Positions 48,729 through 60,800 of a stretch of DNA of 64,000 bases are shown here, in pieces. The position numbers were made by a program, and so were the translations under genes. The notes beneath the pieces were generated by a model. The model saw only the letters and a program-made list of their open reading frames with translations, was not told the origin of the DNA and made no database searches. This DNA is from Macrostomum hystrix (taxonomy: Eukaryota > Platyhelminthes > Macrostomidae). The stretch is from NCBI GenBank assembly GCA_950097015.1, contig CATNEN010000038.1, positions 13,882,001 to 13,946,000 on the forward strand, in the 5' to 3' direction. Position 1 is the stretch's first letter. Each line of letters opens with the position of its first letter.

Positions 48729-49925
48729 AGAACATTGTCTTGCAGTTGTGTAAAGGCATCTAAACTGTCTTGCAGTTGTGTCACAGGCATCTAAGCTGTC
48801 TTGCAGTTGTGTCACAGGCATCTAAGCTGTCTTGCAGTTGTGTCACAGACATCTAAGCTGTTTTGCAGTTGTGTCACAGGCATCTAAGCTGTTTTGCAGT
48901 TGTGTCACAGGCATCTAAACTGTCTTGCAGTTGTGTCACAGGCATCTAAACTGTCTTGCAGTTGTGTCACAGGCATCTAAACTGTCTTGCAGTTGTGTCA
49001 CAGGCATCTAAGCTGTCTTGCAGTTGTGTCACAGGCATCTAAGCTGTTTTGCAGTTGTGTCACAGGCATCTAAGCTGTTTTGCAGTTGTGTCACAGGCAT
49101 CTAAACTGTCTTGCAGTTGTGTCACAGGCATCTAAGCTGTTTTGCAGTTGTGTCACAGGCATCTAAGCTGTTTTGCAGTTGTGTCACAGGCATCTAAACT
49201 GTCTTGCAGTTGTGTCACAGGCATCTAAACTGTCTTGCAGTTGTGTCACAGGCATCTAAACTGTCTTGCAGTTGTGTCACAGGCATCTAAACTGTCTTTG
49301 CGTTGTGTCACAGGCATCTAAACTGTCTTGCAGTTGTGTCACAGGCATCTAAACTGTCTTGCAGTTGTGTCACAGGCATCTAAGCTGTCTTGCAGTTGTG
49401 TCACAGGCATCTAAACTGTCTTGCCGTTGTGTCACAGGCATCTAAACTGTCTTGCAGTTGTGTCACAGGCATCTAAGCTGTCTTGCAGTTGTGTCACAGG
49501 CATCTAAGCTGTCTTGCAGTTGTGTCACAGGCATCTAAGCTGTTTTGCAGTTGTGTCACAGGCATCTAAGCTGTTTTGCAGTTGTGTCACAGGCATCTAA
49601 ACTGTCTTGCAGTTGTGTCACAGGCATCTAAGCTGTTTTGCAGTTGTGTCACAGGCATCTAAGCTGTTTTGCAGTTGTGTCACAGGCATCTAAACTGTCT
49701 TGCAGTTGTGTCACAGGCATCTAAACTGTCTTGCAGTTGTGTCACAGGCATCTAAACTGTCTTGCAGTTGTGTCACAGGCATCTAAGCTGTTTTGCAGTT
49801 GTGTCACAGGCATCTAAACTATCTTGCAGTTGTGTCACAGGCATCTAAACTGTCTTGCAGTTGTGTCACAGGCATCTAAGCTGTTTTGCAGTTGTGTCAC
49901 AGGCATCTAAACTGTCTTGCAGTTT
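48729..49925. repeat. 31-bp minisatellite with a splice-acceptor-like motif in each unit
   Basis: About 39 copies carry core CTGTCTTGCAGTTGTGTCAC plus AGGCATCTAAA or AGGCATCTAAG. Each copy contains TGTCTTGCAG or TGTTTTGCAG. The last copy runs into unique GC-richer sequence (TTTCGTCCGCGAGACCGGCC) that could be a small exon but could not be placed in a gene. Confidence 0.95.
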
Positions 49926-51804
49926 CGTCCGCGAGACCGGCCTGCCCAAGTTACTAATATTACATTTGGTAAACCCGAGAACAGCCAGCCGACGAAATGC
50001 ATGCACTCCCAGCTGATAAAAATACTACTCTACTTTTAGTAGAGTACTTTAAAACCTCCAAAAACGAATACTTAAAAATAAACGTGTCAAGGACACTGTC
50101 ATGGCGTAATAAACAATTGCATGCAGAAATCGGGCCAGATGTGCAGCCGACAGCACAGCCGCAGCTATTGCGCGGCGCATCTGAAGGCTGCGTACAGCTG
50201 TTCAGTCCATGGACTGGGGGGACGCCACACCCACCTTCAATTATCCCAGCTGATGCTGGTACCCATTTTACAGCTGGGTGAACTGAAGCAATGCAGAGTT
50301 AAGTGTCTTGCTAAAGGACACAAATTGTTTCAGTGGAGTCGGGAGTAATTATTAATTATGCAGAAATGAATATACTATAGGTGATTGATGGTGAACTTGT
50401 GATTTTTGACAAGTTTCTGCTGTTATTTCTTTTTTAAGGCTTTAGTCTGTTTAAACAATTAAATATGAAAATCGTGAATTTTTTGTATCTCGCTAGTGTA
50501 TTTTTAGGCGAAAATCGGTCGTCAAAAAAATTCCACTACACACTGTTACGTTAATGCAGCTAACTATTATTAGTAGTCCTTGAAAAAATCTCGAGCAGTG
50601 AAAGCCTACGATAAAAACTGGCTAACTTTAGCACTACTATCAAACTATAACTATACTGCTCAAAGTGCAGACTCGACCCAGTCTCAAATGGCTAAAAATC
50701 CTTGCATTTCAATGAAGCGTTAATAAAAAATTAACGAGGTTTGGAAGCCAAGAACGCCTCGATATTCAATACCGTATATACGATCAAATATATTTTAATG
50801 TATAATTCGAGATTACAACATATATCGTGAGCAATATTTAGCGTACCATCCTTCTGCTCGTATTTATTTATCAATAAAGCAGTTGTTAAATAGCAATGAT
50901 GTTTCATACAGTTGACGCTAAAAAATAATCGGTTTTAATTTATTAAATCTTTAACATAAAACAAAACAATTTGCATATTATTGTATTTTAAAGTAAAAGA
51001 GGCACGAGAAAATCAATCTTGTGCAGCATATTATAGCGAAACGTTCTTGTCAAACACAATTTTGTCTTGAGATATTGTTATGATAATTCGCTCTAATTTA
51101 GTTTTCGCATGCGTGTGTCTTTTTGTACGTCTACGTAATCATTGTATTGTACATCTTTGAATAGAGATGATCTATTTAAATTCTATGCATGCCAGACTAT
51201 ATTACTGTTATTCTCAACTTTTTTCTTTCGAGATAGTTGTTTATTTTAGTCCCATAGTATAAAACTATGTAACATAATAACTTTGTAACATATGCTTTAT
51301 TCTCGATATTATATCACAATTTCGACTTATCAACTGTCTTTATTTCTAAGCTACACAAACCCTACACTAACTTTTTTATGTGTGGTTAGAGAATAGGATT
51401 TGTCTTCATTAAAACAAAACATTATCATAAATTCATGCCGGCCTATAGTTATATTTTTGTATATTTACTTTTGTCGAACTGAATTCTAAATCTGACTGGC
51501 TTTTCATTCAATTATGATATGAAATTTGGATTCATTTGATGTGTTTTGATATTTTAAATGAAAGATTTTTTAATTATATGTACAAATATGTGAGTACAAT
51601 TTTTTTGAGAAAGATAACTTAACATATATTTATGCAGTTCAAAATGTCGATTTTTTAGGTCCATTTATCTTATTTTGCTTATTGTGGTTTTGAAAGCACT
51701 TTTAAAGTAGTAACTATTTTACTTAGTGTCTTGATAACAATACCGCACATTTAAGAAAATGATTTGTTCTGTTACAGAAGAGGATTTGAAGTTGCTGGCT
51801 CAAA
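49926..51804. other. intergenic and 5' leader of the ARM-TIR-SAM gene
   Basis: The region 50380-51770 is AT-rich with no recognised content. GTTCTGTTACAG at about 51766-51777 is a probable acceptor of a 5' UTR exon that starts just before the ATG at 51805. Any upstream non-coding exon was not found. Confidence 0.4.
50248..50325 (+). mobile_element. SINE-like conserved central domain fragment
   Basis: The sequence GGTACCCATTTTACAGCTGG, followed by GTTAAGTGTCTTGCTAAAGG and ACACAA, resembles the conserved central/3' region shared by several animal SINE families (MIR core or Nin-type domains). No tRNA-like head was seen upstream. The match is from memory and approximate. Confidence 0.4.
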
Positions 51805-54800
51805 ATGGATGCAGCTCAGACATCAGAGACAGAGTCCACTCAGTCATCCATTATTGAAGCGGCCTTATCAGACTTTCATCCAATTCTGCAAGATTTGAAG
51901 CAGTCACTGGAGACATCGTTTGAAAATAGTCGCGAGTTTCGAAACACTCTGCTATGCCTTCAGCGAGCCGTTCAATGCAAGCAGCACAAGCCACGCTCAT
52001 CAGAAGCAACCCTGGCCAACATCAGGCAACAGATGGCTACTGCTATTGCTGGCGAGAACATTCTGTCCGACCTGTGCATTCTGGCTCGAAAAAGTCTCTT
52101 TCAAGGTGACGCGCACTTATGCAGTAATACTATATTATTGTATATTAATATTAGTAGTGTGCACCTGGGGCTGAGTGGCAGAGCGGTCTAACGCGTTTGC
52201 CTCTTGCACCAAGGTCCATGAGCTCGATTCCGCAGTGAGGCCACATTCATTTGTGGCGCAGCCGCGGAGAGAAGGCTTTGGGGCTTGTCGTGCAATTGAC
52301 GCATGCAGTTGACGCCCTGCGTCAATTTAATTTAAAATTATTGAAAATATTTTTACTCGACTGCCGGGCGGAACAAACAGGAGCGAGAGAGGCAGGGCAG
52401 CCAGATAATCGGCTCAGGGAGGGGGGCAGAGGGGCGAACGCGGAGGGGGGGCGCAGCGCACGCACAAAGGGGGGGCAGAAAGGACGAGACGCGGGGGTGG
52501 CCAGCCGGTCATTAACCCACGTAAGCGTTAGACAAAGTGCACGCTTATGGACCATAAAATGCTTATATTCGTAGAGAAAATAGCATAAAGGTCAACTTTT
52601 CAGGAGTGAAGCTTTGTAAAATTTGTTGAAGCAAAACATGCTGTGTAAGGTTTTACAAAATAAGATAGCCTTCCAAATAAAATGATCACAATTTAAATCA
52701 GTAGAAAGTGAAAGTTTCTTATCTCCGTACCGAGCGTATTTTTCGGCGAAACCAGTGTCGTAAACGTTTTTCTAAGAAACGTAGTCTCCTGACCTTCACT
52801 CCTACCAAATATTAAACGTCTAGCTTAAGTACACGAAAAAAATCCAATTAGTAAAAAAGATAACAAGCAAACTTTTCCAATGCTTTAACCCAGGGGTCGG
52901 CAAATTTATTAGCTAGCGGGCCAAAAAGAGAACCTAAAAGACGACAGAGGGCCGCATTTACTATAAAAACGTGAGACAGGGGAGATGAGACACGGGAGAT
53001 GAGACACGGGAGAGATGAGACACGGGAGAGATGAGACACGGGAGAGATGAGACACGGGAGAGATGAGACACGGGAGAGATCAGACACAGAAGAGATGAGA
53101 CACGGGAGAGATCAGACACAGAAGAGATGAGACACGGGAGAGATCAGACACAGAAGAGATGAGACACGGGAGAGATGAGACACGGGAGAGATCAGACACA
53201 GAAGAGATGAGACACGGGAGAGATGAGACACGGGAGAGATGAGACACGGGAGAGATGAGACACGGGAGAGATGAGACACGGGAGAGATGAGACACGGGAG
53301 AGATGAGACACGGGAGAGATCAGACACAGAAGAGATGAGACACGGGAGAGATCAGACACAGAAGAGATGAGACACGGGAGAGATGAGACACGGGAGAGAT
53401 CAGACACAGAGGAGATGAGACACGGGAGAGATGAGACACGGGAGAGATGAGACACGGGAGAGATGAGACACGGGAGAGATGAGACACGGGAGAGATGAGA
53501 CACGGGAGAGATGAGACACGGGAGAGATGAGACACGGGAGAGATGAGATGAGGATACTATAGGTGTCGGAAAAAGCAACTGGCCGGATTTGGGAGCTTCG
53601 AGGGCAGCATCTGGCCCGCGGGCCGGAGTTTGCCGATCCCTATTGATTTGCAAATGAGTCGCTAAAAGAAAAGCACTTAATCGGCCCGGCAGACATGCAG
53701 CAAAACAGCAGCAGACCTGAGGGAGAACTCCGTCTGCTGGAGCTAGTTCTCGCCATCTGCCACTCCTGCACCGACGCCAGCTGGGAGTTCTCCTCTCACC
53801 TGGTGGGCACTGCCAATGCGGTTCGACTTATCCAGGACTTGCTAGCAGTGTGGACACAGAAGCACATCGAAAATAAGCTGGACGATGATGCGGGAAAGTG
53901 CCTAGAGCGTGGACTGGCTATAATCTACAATGTTCTATGGCAAGATTCTGTTAATCTAGGCAACGCCCTGTTCGCAATGAGACAATTTGGCATAGCTCAA
54001 CTAACTAGCAGGCTGCTGCAGGCCTCACCAGACAGGAGGTGTCGGCTATTTGCCTTCCTAATTCTAGTTTACCTATGCTCGGATGAGGAATCCGCTGAAA
54101 TGTTGTATCCGGGTGATTCTGTTCGGCATCAGGATCAGATCCGGCTGCAAATGAGCGAGCTGCTGAAAGCTGTTGCTAAAGCTGACGGCAGCAGAAATAG
54201 AAGAACTGATGATGGCTTTCACATCGTCGAGGTGCTCCAATGTGAGTCGGGCCTTAAGATGCTTCTGGATTGTCTACTTGACAGCTAATGGGCTGATCCA
54301 CCTACTGATTGAGTAGATAATCCCATCTGATCCACCTACTGATTGAGTAGATAATCCCTTCTGATCCACCTACTGATTGAGTAGATAATCCCTTCTGATC
54401 CACCTACTGATAAAGTAGATAATCCCTTCTGATCCACCTGCTGATTGAGTAGATAATCCCTTCTGATCCACCTACTGATAAAGTAGATAATCCCTTCTGA
54501 TCCACCTACTGATAAAGTAGATAATCCCTTCTGATCCACCAACTGATAAAGTAGATAATCCCATCTGATCCACCTACTGATTGAGTAGATAATCCCTTCT
54601 GATCCACCTACTGATTGAGTAGATAATCCCTTCTGATCCACCTACTGATAAAGTAGATAATCCCTTCTGATCCACCTGCTGATTGAGTAGATAATCCCTT
54701 CTGATCCACCTACTGATAAAGTAGATAATCCCATCTGATCCACCTACTGATAAAGTAGGTAATCCCATCTGATCCACCAACTGATAAAGTAGGTAATCCC

Positions 54801-57800
54801 ATCTGATCCACCTACTGATAAAGTAGATAATCCAATCTGATCCACCAACTGATAAAGTAGATAATCCAATCTGATCCACCTACTGATAAAGTAGATAATC
54901 CCATCTGATCCACCAACTGATAAAGTAGATAATCCCTTCTGATCCACCAACTGATAAAGTAGATAATCCCATCTGATCCACCAACTGATAAAGTAGATAA
55001 TCCCATCTGATCCACCAACTGATAAAGTAGATAATCCCATCTGATCCACCTACTGATAAAGTAGATAATCCCATCTGATCCACCTACTGATAAAGTAGAT
55101 AATCCCATCTGATCCAACAACTGATAAAGTAGATAATCCCATCTGATCCACCAACTGATAAAGTAGATAATCCCATCTGATCCACCAACTGATAAAGTAG
55201 ATAATCCCTTCTGATCCACCAACTGATAAAGTAGATAATCCCATCTGATCCAACAACTGATAAAGTAGATAATCCCATCTGATCCACCAACTGATAAAGT
55301 AGATAATCCCATCTGATCCACCAACTGATAAAGTAGATAATCCCATCTGATCCACCACCTGATAAAGTAGATAATCCCATCTGATCCACCAACTGATAAA
55401 GTAGATAATCCCATCTGATCCACCAACTGATAAAGTAGATAATCCCATCTGATCCACCTACTGATAAAGTAGATAATCCCATCTGATCCACCAACTGATA
55501 AAGTAGATAATCCCATCTGATCCACCAACTGATAAAGTAGATAATCCCATCTGATCCACCAACTGATAAAGTAGATAATCCCATCTGATCCACCAACTGA
55601 TAAAGTAGATAATCCCTTCTGATCCAACAACTGATAAAGTAGATAATCCCATCTGATCCACCTACTGATAAAGTAGATAATCCCTTCTGATCCACCAACT
55701 GATAAAGTAGATAATCCCATCTGATCCACCAACTGATAAAGTAGATAATCCCATCTGATCCACCACCTGATAAAGTAGATAATCCCATCTGATACACCTA
55801 CTGATAAAGTAGATAATCCCATCTGATACACCAACTGATAAAGTAGATAATCCCATCTGATCCAACTACTGATAAAGTAGATAATCCCATCTGATCCACC
55901 AACTGATAAAGTAGATAATCCCATCTGATCCACCACCTGATAAAGTAGATAATCCCATCTGATACACCTACTGATAAAGTAGATAATCCCATCTGATACA
56001 CCAACTGATAAAGTAGATAATCCCATCTGATCCAACTACTGATAAAGTAGATAATCCCATCTGATCCAACTACTGATAAAGTAGATAATCCCATCTGATC
56101 CACCAACTGATAAAGTAGATAATCCCATCTGATCCACCTACTGATAAAGTATATAATCCCATCTGATCCAGCAACTGATAAAGTAGATAATCCCATCTGA
56201 TCCACCAACTGATAAAGTAGATAATCCCATCTGATCCACCACCTGATAAAGTAGATAATCCCATCTGATCCACCACCTGATAAAGTAGATAATCCCATCT
56301 GATACACCTACTGATAAAGTAGATAATCCCATCTGATCCACCACCTGATAAAGTAGATAATCCCTTCTGATCCACCACCTGATAAAGTAGATAATCCCTT
56401 CTGATCCACCAACTGATAAAGTAGATAATCCCATCTGATACACCTACTGATAAAGTAGATAATCCCATCTGATCCACCACCTGATAAAGTAGATAATCCC
56501 ATCTGATACACCTACTGATAAAGTAGATAATCCCTTCTGATCCACCTACTGATAAAGTAGATAATCCCATCTGATCCACCAACTGATAAAGTAGATAATC
56601 CCATCTGATCCACCAACTGATAAAGTAGATAATCCCTTCTGATCCACCACCTGATAAAGTAGATAATCCCTTCTGATCCACCACCTGATAAAGTAGATAA
56701 TCCCATCTGATCCACCACCTGATAAAGTAGATAATCCCATCTGATCCACCACCTGATAAAGTAGATAATCCCATCTGATCCACCAACTGATAAAGTAGAT
56801 AATCCCATCTGATCCACCTACTGATAAAGTAGATAATCCCATCTGATCCACCAACTGATAAAGTAGATAATCCCTTCTGATCCACCACCTGATAAAGTAG
56901 ATAATCCCATCTGATCCACCACCTGATAAAGTAGATAATCCCATCTGATCCACCACCTGATAAAGTAGATAATCCCATCTGATCCACCACCTGATAAAGT
57001 AGATAATCCCATCTGATCCACCAACTGATAAAGTAGATAATCCCATCTGATCCACCACCTGATAAAGTAGATAATCCCTTCTGATCCACCAACTGATAAA
57101 GTAGATAATCCCTTCTGATCCACCACCTGATAAAGTAGATAATCCCTTCTGATCCACCACCTGATAAAGTAGATAATCCCATCTGATCCACCACCTGATA
57201 AAGTAGATAATCCCATCTGATCCACCACCTGATAAAGTAGATAATCCCATCTGATCCACCAACTGATAAAGTAGATAATCCCATCTGATCCACCACCTGA
57301 TAAAGTAGATAATCCCTTCTGATCCACCACCTGATAAAGTAGATAATCCCTTCTGATCCACCAACTGATAAAGTAGATAATCCCATCTGATCCACCAACT
57401 GATAAAGTAGATAATCCCATCTGATCCACCACCTGATAAAGTAGATAATCCCTTCTGATCCACCAACTGATAAAGTAGATAATCCCATCTGATCCACCAC
57501 CTGATAAAGTAGATAATCCCTTCTGATCCACCACCTGATAAAGTAGATAATCCCTTCTGATCCACCACCTGATAAAGTAGATAATCCCATCTGATCCACC
57601 AACTGATAAAGTAGATAATCCCATCTGATCCACCTACTGATAAAGTAGATAATCCCATCTGATCCACCTACTGATAAAGTAGATAATCCCATCTGATCCA
57701 CCTACTGATAAAGTAGATAATCCCATCTGATCCACCTACTGATAAAGTAGATAATCCCATCTGATCCACCTACTGATAAAGTAGATAATCCCATCTGATC

Positions 57801-60800
57801 CACCAACTAATAAAGTAGATAATCCCATCTGATCCACCTACTGATAAAGTAGATAATCCCATCTGATCCAGCAACTGATAAAGTAGATAATCCCATCTGA
57901 TCCACCAACTGATAAAGTAGATAATCCCATCTGATCCACCAACTGATAAAGTAGATAATCCCATCTGATCCACCAACTGATAAAGTAGATAATCCCATCT
58001 GATCCACCACCTGATAAAGTAGATAATCCCATCTGATCCACCACCTGATAAAGTAGATAATCCCATCTGATCCACCTACTGATAAAGTAGATAATCCCAT
58101 CTGATCCACCAACTGATAAAGTAGATAATCCCATCTGATCCACCTACTGATAAAGTAGATAATCCCATCTGATCCACCAACTGATAAAGTAGATAATCCC
58201 ATCTGATCCACCTACTGATAAAGTAGATAATCCCATCTGATCCACCAACTGATAAAGTAGATAATCCCATCTGATCCACCAACTGATAAAGTAGATAATC
58301 CCATCTGATCCACCTACTGATAAAGTAGATAATCCCATCTGATCCAGCAACTGATAAAGTAGATAATCCCATCTGATCCACCAACTGATAAAGTAGATAA
58401 TCCCATCTGATCCACCAACTAATAAAGTAGATAATCCCATCTGATCCACCAACTAATAAAGTAGATAATCCCTTCTGATCCACCTACTGATAAAGTAGAT
58501 AATCCCATCTGATCCAACAACTGATAAAGTAGATAATCCCATCTGATCCACCAACTGATAAAGTAGATAATCCCATCTGATCCACCAACTGATAAAGTAG
58601 ATAATCCCATCTGATCCACCAACTGATAAAGTAGATAATCCCATCTGATCCACCAACTGATAAAGTAGATAATCCCATCTGATCCACCTACTGATAAAGT
58701 AGATAATCCCATCTGATCCACCAACTGATAAAGTAGATAATCCCATCTGATCCACCAACTGATAAAGTAGATAATCCCATCTGATCCACCAACTAATAAA
58801 GTAGATAATCCCTTCTGATCCACCTACTGATAAAGTAGATAATCCCATCTGATCCAACAACTGATAAAGTAGATAATCCCATCTGATCCACCAACTGATA
58901 AAGTAGATAATCCCATCTGATCCACCACCTGATAAAGTAGATAATCCCATCTGATCCACCACCTGATAAAGTAGATAATCCCATCTGATCCACCTACTGA
59001 TAAAGTAGATAATCCCATCTGATCCACCAACTGATAAAGTAGATAATCCCATCTGATCCACCTACTGATAAAGTAGATAATCCCATCTGATCCACCAACT
59101 GATAAAGTAGATAATCCCATCTGATCCACCTACTGATAAAGTAGATAATCCCATCTGATCCACCAACTGATAAAGTAGATAATCCCATCTGATCCACCAA
59201 CTGATAAAGTAGATAATCCCATCTGATCCACCAACTGATAAAGTAGATAATCCCATCTGATCCACCACCTGATAAAGTAGATAATCCCATCTGATCCACC
59301 ACCTGATAAAGTAGATAATCCCATCTGATCCACCACCTGATAAAGTAGATAATCCCATCTGATCCACCAACTGATAAAGTAGATAATCCCATCTGATCCA
59401 CCACCTGATAAAGTAGATAATCCCTTCTGATCCACCAACTGATAAAGTAGATAATCCCTTCTGATCCACCACCTGATAAAGTAGATAATCCCTTCTGATC
59501 CACCACCTGATAAAGTAGATAATCCCATCTGATCCACCACCTGATAAAGTAGATAATCCCATCTGATCCACCACCTGATAAAGTAGATAATCCCATCTGA
59601 TCCACCAACTGATAAAGTAGATAATCCCATCTGATCCACCACCTGATAAAGTAGATAATCCCTTCTGATCCACCACCTGATAAAGTAGATAATCCCTTCT
59701 GATCCACCAACTGATAAAGTAGATAATCCCATCTGATCCACCAACTGATAAAGTAGATAATCCCATCTGATCCACCACCTGATAAAGTAGATAATCCCTT
59801 CTGATCCACCAACTGATAAAGTAGATAATCCCATCTGATCCACCACCTGATAAAGTAGATAATCCCTTCTGATCCACCACCTGATAAAGTAGATAATCCC
59901 TTCTGATCCACCACCTGATAAAGTAGATAATCCCATCTGATCCACCAACTGATAAAGTAGATAATCCCATCTGATCCACCTACTGATAAAGTAGATAATC
60001 CCATCTGATCCACCTACTGATAAAGTAGATAATCCCATCTGATCCACCTACTGATAAAGTAGATAATCCCATCTGATCCACCTACTGATAAAGTAGATAA
60101 TCCCATCTGATCCACCTACTGATAAAGTAGATAATCCCATCTGATCCACCAACTAATAAAGTAGATAATCCCATCTGATCCACCTACTGATAAAGTAGAT
60201 AATCCCATCTGATCCAGCAACTGATAAAGTAGATAATCCCATCTGATCCACCAACTGATAAAGTAGATAATCCCATCTGATCCACCAACTGATAAAGTAG
60301 ATAATCCCATCTGATCCACCAACTGATAAAGTAGATAATCCCATCTGATCCACCACCTGATAAAGTAGATAATCCCATCTGATCCACCACCTGATAAAGT
60401 AGATAATCCCATCTGATCCACCTACTGATAAAGTAGATAATCCCATCTGATCCACCAACTGATAAAGTAGATAATCCCATCTGATCCACCTACTGATAAA
60501 GTAGATAATCCCATCTGATCCACCAACTGATAAAGTAGATAATCCCATCTGATCCACCTACTGATAAAGTAGATAATCCCATCTGATCCACCAACTGATA
60601 AAGTAGATAATCCCATCTGATCCACCAACTGATAAAGTAGATAATCCCATCTGATCCACCTACTGATAAAGTAGATAATCCCATCTGATCCAGCAACTGA
60701 TAAAGTAGATAATCCCATCTGATCCACCAACTGATAAAGTAGATAATCCCATCTGATCCACCAACTGATAAAGTAGATAATCCCATCTGATCCACCAACT

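Noticed and set aside
52169-52250. tRNA gene
   Set aside because: It has an A-box and a weak B-box but no acceptor-stem pairing. The sequence continues into a body shared with two other dispersed copies, so it is a SINE.
51805-54241. Assignment of the ARM-like exons to ataxin-10
   Set aside because: The helical repeats look similar in general character, but the following exons encode TIR and SAM domains in the same phase, which ataxin-10 lacks.
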